From assembly GCA_024803745.1 (NCBI GenBank), contig JANJXV010000004.1, forward strand, positions 52,890,358 through 52,954,357: a DNA stretch of 64,000 bases. Direction: 5' to 3'. The stretch is from Megascapheus bottae. Taxonomy: Eukaryota; Chordata; Mammalia; Rodentia; Geomyidae. Under the pieces are notes generated by a model. It saw only the letters and a list, made by a program, of their open reading frames with translations. It made no database searches and was not told where the DNA came from. The translations under genes and the position numbers were made by a program. Below, one piece after another: positions 11,204 through 23,785 of the stretch (position 1 is its first letter; each line of letters opens with the position of its first letter).

Positions 11204-11959
11204 CTTTTTTTAATACATGAAAACTGTCATTATGGTGCAAAAGTTATTTGTTTTTTTACTGCAATTATAACTAATGTGAACATTATGTCAAAGGAGTTAA
11301 CTGGATGTTCCAAAACACAAACTAAGGAAAATGTAATGAAAGAATAAGTTTAGTTAAGAAACCATTAGAAAAGGAATTGAGGAAACAAAATAAATGGTTT
11401 CCTCTGGAAAAGGAAGTATTTAGAAAGTAAGAATCATCTTGTGTCACAAAGCTTGAATCACTACAGTGACCATCTGACTAGCTGTGTAAGAGCTTCTTTG
11501 CTTAGTGACACCTCAGGTGTCTGCTGAATATGTGTGTGATCCATACAGCTTTGGACAAACCCCAGAAGGTTTGAGAATGGAACAGATGGTGTGAGTATGT
11601 TAAAAGATAGAGCTTCTGAGTAAAGCTGGTATATAATTAAGTTGGCTGTGATTTACACTGAAAACTAACATCTCATTCTTCATGTCCCGTAGATGAAAGT
11701 AATTGTGTAAACCAAAGTTCATCTACATGTTTGTTTATGTCAAGGTCCCTCAAATGAACATCTTTTAACTCCAATACCATTTTTCTGTTTTATATGTAAA
11801 CTGCCTTGGATATACAGCTGAAAGGACATGAACATTCTTTGTTGTAATCACAAAGGCCTAATGATACCTACAATGTCTTAACCTCAATTAGTATCCTAAA
11901 ATGTTATGTGCAATTAAGAATAACTATTTCTATTTGATCTCCTTGTTGCTTTAATTGGG
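11200..11959. other. Single-copy-looking DNA
   Basis: About 760 bases, AT-rich, with no recognised gene or repeat. Confidence 0.5.
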
Positions 11960-12208
11960 AGTAAGGGGAGTTCTGGGGATCACGGTTCAAAGCCTGCCCT
12001 GGCAGAAATATCCTTGAGACTCCATCTCCCAATTAACCAGCAAAGAGCCAGGCTGGAAGCATAGCTCAAGAGACTCTATCTCTAATTAACCAGCAAAATC
12101 CTGAAAGTGTTGCTGTGGCTCAATGTGGTAGAGCATTACCCTTGAGCAGAAGTGCTTAGGGACAGTGCCTAGGCCTTGAGTTCAAACCCAGTAACTGACA
12201 AAAGAGAT
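11960..12208 (+). repeat. B1-like/Geo dimeric SINE with internal duplication
   Basis: The linker segment 'gagactccatctcccaatta' plus 'accagcaaa' (from about 12017) recurs as 'gagactctatctctaattaaccagcaaa' (from about 12069), giving two linker copies before a single right monomer. The first part of the left monomer is missing. The tail is short. Confidence 0.85.
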
Positions 12209-12933
12209 GCCAACTGGAAAAAGCCATCCCAGTATCAAGCACCTAGAACCCAGAACAACAGGTAATCTTGGAATAAAAGGGGATGATGTCACATCCTAAG
12301 TGAAGTCACCCTTTCAAAATTAATTAGAGCTGGAAGATTTAAAAAAAAACAGTTATAAGCTTATTCATCCAATAGCCATACCTGTCTACCTTCTAACTGG
12401 ATAAAAACTTACATTCTTGCCTTTGTCACCTGCTATTTACAGGAAATTATCAAGACCTCTCATCAGGCCCTTAATCACTTCCAATCCAGCCCTAGCTTCT
12501 GACTGGTTTGGGGCTTATGTTCCAAACGGGTGGCCAGAGTGTGTTTTCCTGTGTCATTCATGTTTAACTGATCCTGCCATCTTGTTAAGCTTTGGCCTGA
12601 TCTCACCTTTTCAAAAGTTTGTCTTTAACAGCCCTCACTCAGGGCACCACTTGGAAGCAAGTCAAGACCATGCTATTACTGCAGGCAACTGGAGGCGTCC
12701 TTTGTACCACCCTGCCCTGCCCAGAGCAGACCTGGACCCTGATCACCCCAGCTCCAGTGACTCCATGATGCCCCCATGTCCACAGGAAATAGCCAGAAAG
12801 AACCACAATGTCCCTTTGCATTTTATACTCTATCAGGGTTTCAAATGATGGAATCTGCTTTGTTCTCATACCTCCATGTTGTGCCCTTATCAGCCCAATA
12901 TTCTTTATGTTTTCCAAGACCCTATATGAAAGA
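12209..12933 (+). other. Unassigned; possible retroviral env-3'/LTR-like sequence
   Basis: Moderately GC-rich with a 143-codon frame (12417-12848) lacking any domain I recognise. The 'caggaaatagccagaaagaa' segment near 12783 is reminiscent of sequence just upstream of, or in, the 3' LTR of some class I endogenous retroviruses. This is resemblance only. Confidence 0.3.
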
Positions 12934-13196
12934 CTAGCTACTCAGGAGGCTGAGATCTGAGGATCAAGGTTCAGAGCCAGCCAGGGCACAAAAGGACCTG
13001 AGATTTGTATCAATTAAGATCTAGAAAACAGGAAGTGGGGTTTGGCTCAAGGGTAAGATGGTAGCCTTGAGTGGAAGAGCTTAGGAACAGTGCCCAGGCC
13101 TGGGTGTAGAGTGGTAGCCTTGAGCTGAAGAGCTCAGGGACAGCACCCAGGCCAAGTTCAAGCCACATGACCACACACACACACACACAAAAAGCC
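12934..13196 (+). repeat. B1-like/Geo SINE with duplicated right-monomer segment and AC tail
   Basis: The left monomer starts at 'agctactcaggaggctgag'. In the right monomer the segment 'gtagccttgag...ctcaggaacagtgcccaggcc' is present twice (about 13060-13100 and 13112-13154). The tail has evolved into an (AC)n run at 13174-13190. Confidence 0.87.
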
Positions 13197-13475
13197 ATCA
13201 CCAGGATTACACACCCTCCTCTCAGCTCTCTTTGGTGGTAGAAGGGAAAGAAGCAAGACTAATAACTCACCCAACACCTTTCTCCAAAGTCAACTTTTAC
13301 AAAACAAACAAAACACAACTCCCTGACCTCTGATGCCCACTTTCTACTCTTCTCTATTCTCTAAGTGAATACAAGATTGAAGAATCCTACAACTGAGTAT
13401 TTAATAACCTACTTAAAATTCTAAACAGATGTTCTATTTCACTGAAGTAGAGATGCTGGGATCTAATCAACACTA
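13197..13475. other. Single-copy-looking DNA
   Basis: Nothing recognised in about 280 bases. Confidence 0.45.
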
Positions 13476-13975
13476 TCTTGCCCATATGGTGAATGACAGG
13501 GAATTGGGTTTAACTGGTGTCATCTTGTCTTCATGGTGGAGGCAGGTAAGTCCTATCGCCCATGTGATGGGCAGGAACTTGGACAATAATTTACTGGACC
13601 TTCCAATCTTGGGGTCATGAGCTCTGAAGCTCCCTGTGACCTCATGATCTGACTTTATTTAGGCCTGGCGAGCTCAGACACAGGGACTCCATACCTCCTG
13701 TCCTGTGTCCTGTCTCCTATCTCCTGGCTCTTCTCTGGTGACCATAGCGTCCTACTTCAGCTCTCCATTAAAGCTGATCTGGTTTGTTGGTATTGTTTTT
13801 GTAGTTTTTCTTTTCTCTTCAGCTCTCATTGCTCAGTTTTCTGACAGTGTTAAGTGTATTTGCAGGGATGCAGGTCTTCGTGACAAGGGTCTGTCTGCTG
13901 TTGCTGGCCTTCTAATAAAGACTCCCAATTCAACCTCTCAAAATGTGGCTTCTCTGTTTTCTCACCATGACATCA
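13476..13975 (+). repeat. Possible LTR (AATAAA with downstream U5-like segment)
   Basis: 'cttctaataaagactccc' at about 13910 looks like an LTR polyadenylation region, followed by a pyrimidine-rich U5-like stretch. The preceding sequence has short repeated CTCCTGTCC-type units (13694-13730). With 12417-12933 upstream, it could be a retroviral 3' end later hit by the SINE at 12934. No boundaries or duplications were found. Confidence 0.3.
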
Positions 13976-15211
13976 CAAGTCATTCTAGTGTCAAAGATCA
14001 ATTTTATCTTGGTGCCTTAGTTAAAATCCAATTTAACATTCTGGATCTCTGTATATTCCTTTTGAGACATAAAATACATTCCTTAAACACTCAAGAATTT
14101 GGAGCACAGTTTTATATGTGGATAGCACCTTGTAAGCCATTTGCTGCAATTAAAACAATCTTTAAGGTTTCCAACTTATTGGGTCTTTTAACCTCACACA
14201 ATTATAGCAATTGCAAGAATCATGAGGTGAAGCCATAAACTTTGTACATAATTATTTTCTAAAGAGATATGAAAATTCTCTCAAAAGTAATTCTGCAGGC
14301 TTAACAAGAGATACAGTCCCTCATGCACTGGATATACCATCTGCAAAATAAACTAACACAGCACTTTTATCCAAAAATGGTATTAAATTTTACCTAGGTA
14401 GGTTTTGTTTTGACACTTTCTATTTCTTAGACACCAACTCAATTTTTTTCTCCTTGTTTCAAGGTCAGCGACTAGTTCTTTATCTAATATGGTTAGACTT
14501 TTTTTTTAATGGAGGGCATTTTTTTCAAGTCATTAAGACTTTAAAAGGGCATACTTATTAAGCAACTTTTAACCTAGAGTCATTTTGTGTATTCCTCTTC
14601 CTCTTTTTTAAATATATAGTCAGAGCTAATAATTCTCTCTCTTAAATCTTTTATTTTTATAGTGTCATACAAAACATGTGCAGAATACAAAATCTATTCT
14701 TCTTCCTGCCCCTCAGTACTTTTCTTGAACCTGAAACATTCTCCAACCTACAGGGCAAAAGCCATTGAACTATTTAAGAATTTCATACACATTGGAGATA
14801 CTAAGACCAGATCTTCACAGGCCTCTAAGAGGCTGCTGGTTTTGAAGAGGTTTCCATAATATTATATAATACACACAAACTTATTTCTTCGAGTATGCAC
14901 ACATTAAATGCTTTGGGGGCAACTTAAAAGTGTCTGGACTCAAAACTATGAAATAAAATTCCCCAAATAAATTGAACATGATTATGATATTTGCTATCTC
15001 CAATCTAAGAAGGTATGTGATCATTGAAGGGAGTGAGATAAGTATTTGGGGTATGACATGGAATTTTTCTAACTTCTTATCTGTAAAATAACAAAACAGT
15101 TAAAGATTTGTAATATTTAATATATGTGTTAATATGAGTTAATATATTTATTACCATGGCTTATGCTCCTTAAAAAATAATACTGAATCATTCATAAATA
15201 AAAATAATTTA
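13976..15211. other. Single-copy-looking DNA
   Basis: About 1.2 kb, AT-rich. The end of a 177-codon frame (13705-14238) and a 65-codon frame (14662-14859) lie here; neither has a recognised domain. Confidence 0.5.
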
Positions 15212-15376
15212 AGCTCATGCCTGTTATCCTAGCTACTCAGGAGGCTGAGATCTGAGAATCACAGTTCAAAGCTAGCCCAGGCACTTAAGTCTGTGAGACC
15301 CTTATCTTCAATCAAAAACCAGAAGTGGTCTTGTGGCTCCAGGGTTAGGGTGGTAGCCTTGAGCTGAAGAGCTCAG
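15212..15376 (+). repeat. B1-like/Geo SINE, 3' end missing, fused to L1
   Basis: The left monomer, linker and first half of the right monomer are clear ('gtagccttgagctgaagagc'). The SINE stops at 'gctcag' at about 15376, where L1 sequence begins on the same strand. The rest of the right monomer, its B box and its tail are absent on the far side of the L1. Confidence 0.9.
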
Positions 15377-16254
15377 AGCTATTATCAAGAAATCTAATAA
15401 CAACAGATGCTGGTGGGAATGTGGCCAGGAGGGATCACTACTATACTGTTGGTGGGAGTGTAAACTCCTTCAACCACTATGGAAAGCAGTATGGCAGTTC
15501 CTCAAAAGTCTAAACATAGAGCTCCCCTATGACCCAGCAATTTCACTACTTGGCATTTACCCAATCGTCCAGAAACAAGGCCATACTAGAGCTACTAGCA
15601 TAACGATGTGCATTGAAGCACTATTTACCATAGCAAAGACATAGAACCAACCCAGATGCCCCTCAGTAGATGACTGGATCAAGAAGATGTGGTACTTATA
15701 CACAATGGAATTCTATGCTGCCATCAGAAAGAATGACATCACCCCATTGTCAGGAAATGGAAAGACTTGGAAAAGAATCATATTAAGTGAAGTAAGTCAG
15801 ACCCAAAGTAACATAGGCTCAATGGTTTCCCTCATTTGTAATAATTAGTATACATGTAGGACTCTCCTAGCAGAGGATTACAATAGCTCAAAACCTAGAT
15901 ACATAGGTCATATAGGATGAGACTAAATGAAAGGATCTCTAGGATCTGGAAACAAAAGGTTTATCTTGTGTGATTGTTGCTCTTAATGTACTATGTTATT
16001 TCTCTTCTCTTTTGTTGCCCTTTGGTAAATCTCATATTGTTAATGTATCTGACTTTGTTGCCTGGTATATTGTATATACATTTATTTGTTTAAGTGAAAT
16101 AGGAAAGGGAAGGGGAGGAAAACAAGATGATTGGGAGGGGTTGGTGGAGGGAAATGGGGACAAAAACATAAAAAGGGATATCAATTTGAGAAGAATGTAA
16201 CTGTAACACCTCTATGAATCACCTCGATAATTAAAAAAAAAAGAAAAGAAAAAA
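15377..16254 (+). mobile_element. 5'-truncated L1 (ORF2 C-terminus and 3'UTR)
   Basis: Starts 'gctattatcaagaaatctaa', just upstream of the region encoding the Cys/His knuckle, and runs through the ORF2 end and 3'UTR (guanine-rich block 16105-16160) to a tail of A and AAAG units. No target duplication flanking the L1 alone was found; see the adjoining SINE fragment. Confidence 0.93.
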
Positions 16255-18142
16255 GAATTGGGGATTTGGTTCTGAATTACAAGAAAAACTTTTCAGTGGT
16301 CTCATGTATATTCAACATATGGAAGTTGCTATGGTTTATTGTTATTATGTAATTACATGTAAGGCAGTATGGTATAAGGCATGTGTTTCAAGAACCTTGT
16401 GTGTACCACAAAATTTGATGAGCTAACTCTACCATCTCTCTCACATTCTCCCCAAACCCTCTGCTATCTTATTCCTTCCAAAATCTGTCTGATGATGGGC
16501 ACTTAGAAAGTTGCATCCATCCTGGAATGAAAAGTGTGGCCGAACACAGGACTTTTGAGAAAGACCTAGCAGGGTGGCTGCCATGGGCATCCTGTATCAC
16601 TCTGATACATCAACTGTTCATGGACTCCAGAGCTGGCATCAAAGCCCAGCACAAGGACCACTGCTGCATATGTGCTCACATGACCATTCACTCCTGCCTT
16701 CTCTGAATGATGGTTTTATAGAAATAATTAGGTCCTTGAAAAGAAGCCAAAAGTCACAGTCATTAGGAAGCAGGTGAAATGCGTGTCATGAAACTGTGGC
16801 TAGCAATCTCAATAGTACTTCTGTTGTATAGTGAGAAAAGACAAATGTTGGAGTTAAGAAATGGAAGAATATGATAAAGAATGAAAATCAATGAAAAAAA
16901 TATGAGGAGAAAGAAAAGGAAAGGGAAATACCAGAGAAACAAATGGCTGTTTTTACATATGTGTTACTATGAGTGGAGTATCACAGAGGGAACCAGGCAC
17001 ACTTATGCAATAACAGAAAACAAAAATGAAAGAAAGGGGCAGAAATAGAAAGGGGCAGATAAAGATGGACAGACAGAGCCTCAGGGAGACAAAATAAGCT
17101 CTACAGATCTCCCAAAGTGCATTTATCAAGATAAATTGCTTTTGTCACATCCTGCTGCTTTTAAACATGAGTAAGTTGTTGCCCATTATCACTGACCTTT
17201 ACAATTCTGATTAGCTGCTCGGCAATTAACCAATTCTCTAGACAGTTTTAACTCCTCACTAGAGGAGATAGCCACAACAGGTCCTTGTGGTAGAGGAAGA
17301 GAGAAAGAGTCCCTACAGAGAAGGAAATTACAGCAAAGCCTGCAGTTCTTGCCTTGGTCCTAAAAATAATACTAATAATGACATCTAATTTATTAAATTT
17401 TAAATTCTTTTTATCATTTACAACACAGCAACTGTTTTCCTATGAACTGCAGACCTAAGGCATTGTTAGATCAAGTTACACACAGACTCCCAGACACAGA
17501 GGTAGGAGGGAAACACAATTACCTAACTGCAAACCCTAGATCTTTTACATCTCCCTTGTCAAAAACCAGGAAGAAGACCCAGACATCAACCTGTATGTCA
17601 GCCTTTATCTACCACCATTTGGGAACACCTATCTTCTAATTTCAGGTGATAAGATTAGCAGATGGTTTCTCTACCACAAAGCTTTTGGCCAGCCATTCAA
17701 ATATGATTTGAAGTCTTTCTCCTCACAAGAGGAAGAAGTATTTGAGGTAGGGAACATAAACTTACACAAAGAACTTCAGAGCAGAGGCAAACATGGAAAC
17801 TTATAATCAATCAACATTGTACCTCAATGATACCATTGTATCGTATTTAATATATTCAGTGCTGAGCCAATAAACAATAATGTTTCTCACCCCTTAGATA
17901 GGGATAACCCTTCATTCTCCTAGGAAGAGGGAGATGTGCTTCCAGGGTAATCAGGTAAAAACTGTACGTATGAAATAATAACATGATTATCCTTATCCAT
18001 ATAAATGCACCAAAGTGCTCACCTCGTGGTTCTTTACGGTTACAGTTAATATTTGTTCATGTCAAACCAGCACACATAATGGCTATGAAACTAGGACAAC
18101 TCCCCAATGAGTTTCATGGAACTGCAGTAGTAAAACATGAAT
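16255..18142. other. Single-copy-looking DNA
   Basis: About 1.9 kb with no recognised repeat or gene. A purine-rich segment lies at 16840-16930. Short frames at 16574 and 17442 have no features. Confidence 0.5.
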
Positions 18143-18270
18143 GGAAGGGGGTGGGGGAGAGAAATGGGGACAAAAATATGAGGAGGGGTATCAATGTGTG
18201 TGAAGTAATGCTCCTTCTATCTAGTTAATATAACTGTAACCCCTCTATTGATTACAAAAAATTTTTAAAA
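18143..18270 (+). repeat. L1 3'UTR end
   Basis: Starts inside the guanine-rich block ('tggaagggggtgggggag') and continues through 'ggggtatcaatgtgtgtgaa' to the A-rich end. It is a very short 5'-truncated insertion. Confidence 0.9.
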
Positions 18271-18790
18271 ACATGGAGTTTGAGCCCAAGTAAGAAGTAT
18301 AGAAATATGAATTAATGTAGAAAATCTCTTCAGCTTCTGCCACTCTTTATAGACATCATTGTGCAATATTGGGGCAACTGGAATTTGATTACTAAGTCCT
18401 TGCACACAGCTCCAATGAGATTTTTGTCTGGAATCTCCATTCACTGTTCAGAGAAGAAGGGAAACATTTTTCATGTTATAGTTACTATCTAGTGCTCCTG
18501 AACAGTAATTAAGATCTTGCACTTGCCTTCATTCATCATGCTACTGCAAGAATGGCAATGAAAATATGTCAGTGAATTTGAGCTCAGGTTGAACCAGGAG
18601 GCTGATTCATTGGCCCTCCATATCAGGTAATAAAAGTTGTTATTCAGCAAACACAAGATTAAGAGATACCATAGCATATTTTCATGGCCTTTCTCCATGG
18701 CCCAATTTTCACAGTAGAAACAAAGCAGTGGGACAAACTTATCAAAATTGAGATAGACATGACAATAGAAGTATATATAAAAAGAATAGT
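18271..18790. other. Single-copy-looking DNA
   Basis: About 500 bases. A 137-codon minus-strand frame (18489-18902) crosses into the adjacent L1 and is therefore not a gene. Confidence 0.5.
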
Positions 18791-19465
18791 AAAATACATT
18801 AAAATGATCCACTAGCACAACAATGTTCATTGTAGCACTATTTACCATAGCAAAGATATGGAACCAACCCAGATGCCTCTCAGTTGATGAGTAGATCAAC
18901 AAGATGTGGTATTCTATGCTGCTGTCAGAAAGAATGACATTGTCCCATTTGTAAGGAAATGGAAAGAGTTAGAAAAAAATCATATTAAGTGAAGTAAGCC
19001 AGACTCAAAGGAACATAAGCTCAATGGTTTCCCTCATTTGTCATAATCAGGAGAAACCTTGGGCTCTCCTAGCAGAGATTTACAATAGAACAAAACCTAG
19101 ATGCATAAGGCCATATAGGATGACACTAAATGAAAGGACCTTAGGATATAGAAACAAAAGCCATAAAATAAGTGATTGTTGTCCTTAATGAGAGATAACA
19201 TAGTTATCTCTTTTGCTGTCCCTTGGTTATCTCACATTGTTACACCTTGTTATTTGATATATTGTATATATGCTTATTTGGTTATTTGAAATAGGATAGG
19301 GAAGGGGGAAAACAAGATGAGGGGCAGGGGTGAGGGGAGGGAAATGTGGACCAAGACATGAGAAAGGGTACCAATATTTGTGAAGTAATGCACCTTCTAT
19401 CTGGTGAATATGATGTAACCCTTCTATTAATTACAATAAAAGATATGAAAAATACATTAAAATGA
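18791..19465 (+). mobile_element. 5'-truncated L1 with perfect 17-bp duplication
   Basis: The body 18808-19448 covers the end of ORF2 and the 3'UTR, ending AATAAAAGATATG. It is flanked by identical copies of aaaatacattaaaatga at 18791-18807 and 19449-19465. The perfect duplication and close match to 1-2324 mark it as recent. Confidence 0.96.
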
Positions 19466-19551
19466 GTAGATACACATGGAATTGGGCAGAGCTCATCTTA
19501 CCCACTTGTTCACTTAAACTGAGAACAAAGAAACCTTTGTCCCAATAGATG

Positions 19552-19602
19552 ATAGAAAATAGATAGACAGACAGACAGACAGATAGACAGATAGATGGAT
19601 AT
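19552..19602 (+). repeat. (GATA/GACA)n microsatellite
   Basis: Interleaved gata and gaca units, with five successive gaca units in the middle. Confidence 0.93.
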
Positions 19603-19714
19603 CCAAATGGATTATGTTCTTCGTGGCCCAATGATAGGCAGAGAGGGATTGCAAAAATGAATGAGTGATGTCACAAGTCTTTTCTGTTTTGGGCCACCAT
19701 GGGATTAATGCACT

Positions 19715-19885
19715 AGCTCCTTTACTTTTCATAACCACTGACTGAGGTCAGCACTATTATTAGTCCCCATGGCATGTAGAATAGGAAAGTTAGGCTTGGA
19801 GAGTTTACACCACTTAACTATATCACCAAATTAAGCGGCAAGTAGCAGACCAGAATACAGATGAGTCTGATTCCAAAACTAAGTT
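19715..19885 (-). repeat. MIR SINE
   Basis: Complement of a MIR. 'aggcttggagagtttacacc' and the later 'gagtctgattccaaaact' follow the familiar order of the MIR consensus (gaggctcagagaggttaagt ... gtctgactccaaa). It is old and diverged, as expected for a pan-mammalian element. Confidence 0.75.
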
Positions 19886-21802
19886 TCTTAATTTTGATTT
19901 ATATTGTCAAGCACAGGCACTTTTTCAATGAAAGAGAACCCACGTGTTTACCAAGAGTACATTTGATTATTGAGCTTTGGTGATATGAGACCTAGACTGT
20001 TTACTGATCTCAATAAGAGGATAGATTCTGTTGTAACATAGGATTATTTTCATTTGGTTCTTTCTTTGTTTTGCAGAAAATCCCTGTGACAAGTCAAAAC
20101 TAATGCGTATTAAATTTAACTTTAAAAAATAAGTTCTCTGCCCAAAGGAATCATATGTTAGCGCCCAGAGGTTTAGCTCAGAGTTGTACTCATGCTGGAG
20201 AGTCCCTTTGCAAAAATCTAACCCTGAACACAGAAGTTGCTTGCAGTAATAGTCATATTGTCAATAGTTTTATGAGGTCTTCGAAATTGATCAAGTTGAT
20301 TTAACAAGGATATGCAATACATAGCTTCTACTCTAAAACGGGACCTGATAGGAAGTACATGTGAATGCAAATTTGGTGGGAATATCATTTATTTATTGAA
20401 CAAAACCATCTTCCTTAGTTAATAAATGTGTTTTCAGTAGGCCACTTCCTGTTTCATTCTATTAGAGAGCAAAATTGTTACTGTTACTAGAAAAACTCCA
20501 CAGGGGGGTGGGGAGAAGGAAGAAAGAAGTTAGTATGCTCTCCCCAAACCATTGACATAACCTTAGCTTTCACAGTCCAAGTACATGGTTTCTGTTCACA
20601 ATTACAGACTCTCTAAGACATCCATGTACTCCACATCTATGTTTCTGGAAGGAAAAAAACCTCTTCTTAAATTGATTTGCCCTTTGTCACTGTCACAGAT
20701 ATATTTTCCTTGTTTTGACAGGTAGTTGTAATTCTATTAGCAGTCCATCGACTTCCCTGTGAAATCGATTTGTGTTGGACTGACTGGGTCTTCTTTAACT
20801 GGCTGATTTATTGCTTCTGCATGTTTTTAGAAAGCGAGAGAGCACGTGCATGCCCCAAAGAGAGCCAAGGAGTTGGGAATGGGAGAAGATGAGGGAGGAG
20901 AAATAAGATACTCTTCTATCACCACAAAGTAGAAAGTATCTAGACAACACTTGAAAACGAGTTATTTTTAAACTCACTGTTGACTGTCTCTGTGGCAGGT
21001 GAGCTGTGACTTTTTGTGACCAGCCTAACAGAGACGCCTGCTAATGTCCACAGGTGTAAGTGACTAAATTTCCTTATTAATTTACTCTCCTAGCACATTT
21101 GCATGCTTCAAATGTTCTCAATGTCAATCTACGATGTCTAATTGTTTTCTTCTACATCACATCCCAGACTGAGCAGAGTATGAGTAACTGCCTCTCAGTT
21201 GCCCTAGTTGTGTCTGTAATCTTATGGAAAAGAGAGTGCCTAAGCCAAGGACACAAAGAAGCAGCTGTTTTCCAGAGGTCAGAAGCAGACACTATATTTG
21301 CATTTTTGTCTAAATAACCCCATCAGAAAAGAAAAGTCAGTAAGAGAAGAATGATGGAGGGAAATGTAATAAACAACCAGGTTTTAAAGTTCCATCCTGG
21401 AAATTACAATGGAAGCAGGCAAAGCTAAATGAAAAGAGCATGTATAAAAACTGAAAAACAGGAAAAATAAGTTGATTTTTCTAGGTACTAAAGAATACAT
21501 TTTTGCATAGTTAAACACCTTTTCAAACTGAAAATAGTTCTAGTGTTAATTTTATAAACATAAACATGAACTTTAACATACTATGAATTTCATGTATAAT
21601 TTCATCATTGAGCAGTATAGCAGAGAGGCTAATTATAAGAGAATTCTTACCAGGAAACACAATTAGACAAGCAATTTGTACTTTTATACACTTTCTTCTC
21701 AATTCATTTACCTTCTGTATGATTAGGTGCTTCCACTAAGATATTGCAAGACATTGATCAAGATGCAATTAACTCATAAACAGACATAATAAATTGAGAC
21801 CC
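19886..21802. other. Single-copy-looking DNA
   Basis: About 1.9 kb with no recognised repeat, gene or RNA. A 72-codon frame at 21099-21317 has no features. Confidence 0.5.
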
Positions 21803-21994
21803 TTGGGCCAGAGTGTGGCCTACTGGTAGAGTGCTTGCTTAGCATGCGTGAAGCTCTGGATTCAATTCCTTGGTGTCACATACCCAGAAGAAGCAGGAAG
21901 TGGTACTGTGGATCAAAGGTAGAGCGCTAGCTTTAAGAAAGCTCAAGGACAGTGCACAGGCCCTGAATTCATGCCCCTGGACTGGCAAAAAAAA
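21803..21994 (+). repeat. IDL-Geo dimeric SINE
   Basis: The left monomer is ID-like: A box around 'ggcctactggtagagtgc', B box 'ggattcaattcc'. The right monomer 'gtggatcaaaggtagagcgc' runs to 'ctgaattcatgcccctgg', then 'actggcaaaaaaaa'. Diverged copy. Confidence 0.9.
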
Positions 21995-23559
21995 TATTGA
22001 AACCCCTTTATACAACTACTTAAAGATAAATATTATAATAATATATACAATATTATGTTATAATACATTCATATAATAATGATAATAAATGAATATAAAA
22101 TACAATATGTCATAATACAAGAGCTCTTGAGTTCTTCTCAACACAAACTTTTTCAAATGTTACCCATGAAGGAAATAACATAATATATTTATATTATTAA
22201 TGAACTGATTGGATTGAATGTATCCATTCTCTCTTTTAACTACAAACATGTAAATGTAACCTACAACAGAGACTAATGGTGATCATAAATGAAGACAGCT
22301 TGGCTGATGGAAGAGGCATTTGGTCAATTGGTTGATTCTATCATGATACTGGCTCGATATCACTAGCAGCGACTCCTTTTACCTGCACATCCCTGTGAAG
22401 ATGGATATACCAATGCTGTTAATTTAGGTAAGCTGAGAATTTTAAAGGTTTCATCTTCAAGTTGGCCAAAAGATAAAGGGGTGCATGATTTGGAAGAGAA
22501 AAGTAGAGCACAGCGTCCATTCCTGGAAAGTAATCACAGCAAGACTCGATAGCTACACACTCACAGGTGCCTAAGAGATCCCCACTCATCCTCACTTTCC
22601 TCTGCTCCGTATCCAGCTCCTCTTCCCAAGTACTGAGCCTGCTGGCCGACAGTGGTCCCAAACATGGCATCCACTAAGCTTCAGATCCACAAAGACATAC
22701 TCTGGTCCCATCTGGGATTACCAAGATAAATGGACTCATAATTTTCCACTCTGATTCATCCATCCTGGCCCAGTAGTTCAGCCATACTAATCCTTCCATT
22801 TCTCATCCAGCTCTTTCCTCCCCAGTTCCTCTCACATTTGTGACAGGTATAGTACCTACCAGAAATCTCCTATTCCCTTCATCCTCACAGTAGTTCTGCT
22901 TCCTGGCTGACTACCAACTTAGTTGCCAATGGAGTTCCTCTATAAAGGCCATCTCCTGATCACAGGAAGCCTATCTGCAAGAATCACAATCACCAAGCAT
23001 TTTCCATTTACAGAGGACTATAATTAAAACTTAAATCAACTTTATCTGTCCTGGCTTCTGATTTGTGTTGAACACACGAGGTATAATTTAACCATTCATT
23101 TTTAGAAATTGCTTATTTTATCATTTTAAAGCTAAACCTGAAGTTACAGGTTCAAGTTTGAAAAAAAAACTAATCGCTTGTTGAACAACCATCAACAATC
23201 ACTCTGAAATCTTAACCAAGATCAATCATATAATTTGTCCTCTTAAGTGAGTGTGCTGGGTTGTGAATATTTACAGTTTCTAATCAGCATCGAGTATATT
23301 AGTCCTGTGTCAACAGCCAGAATGTGACCTACTTAAAATTTGGAAGAAGGGTTTTTATCTTAACTTAATAATACATATGAACTATAAACCAAAGGTTTAA
23401 TCATATTCCAAGCAAAATAAGTATTTAACTTATGGCCCCTACATGTCATGACAATAGAGTTGTACCAATTGTATCTGTACTGATGTTGATTTGCTCACAT
23501 CTAATTCCATTAACTCATGCTGTAAATGTGTTGGTCACCTAGGGCTGACAAGATCAATG
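21995..23559. other. Single-copy-looking DNA, AT-rich at the left
   Basis: 22016-22115 is a TA/ATAA-rich low-complexity stretch. The rest shows nothing recognised; an 83-codon minus frame at 22419-22670 has no domain I know. Confidence 0.5.
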
Positions 23560-23785
23560 CTGGTACACTGATCTTGAGCCCTCTATCCTTGGTTTGCAAA
23601 TCATCTCCTTTTTGCCATGTCCTCCCATGGCCTTCCTTCTGTGTGCCCCTGTTTTTGAAGTCTCTTCATCTTCTTACAAATAGTCCCAGTGGATTAGGGA
23701 TCTATCCCTATAGAACCTCAACTATTTCCCTAAAGACCCTATATTCAAATACAGTTACAGTGGGTGCCTCTCCATATCAGTGAGC
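23560..23785 (+). repeat. MaLR-type LTR fragment (MLT1/MST-like)
   Basis: Ordered landmarks match a MaLR LTR as I recall it: 'tgtcctcccatggccttcct', 'tctcttcatcttcttacaaa', 'gtggattaggga', 'aaagaccctatattcaaata', 'cagttacagtggg'. Only the internal part is present and divergence is high. Exact subfamily not assigned. Confidence 0.7.

Noticed and set aside
13705..14238. 177-codon plus-strand reading frame
   Set aside because: No recognisable domain, it spans an LTR-like polyadenylation region, and it has no splice or promoter context. Frames of this length occur by chance in 64 kb.
22419..22670. 83-codon minus-strand frame considered as an exon
   Set aside because: The frame is better balanced in composition than most, but no known protein similarity or convincing splice pair could be argued.
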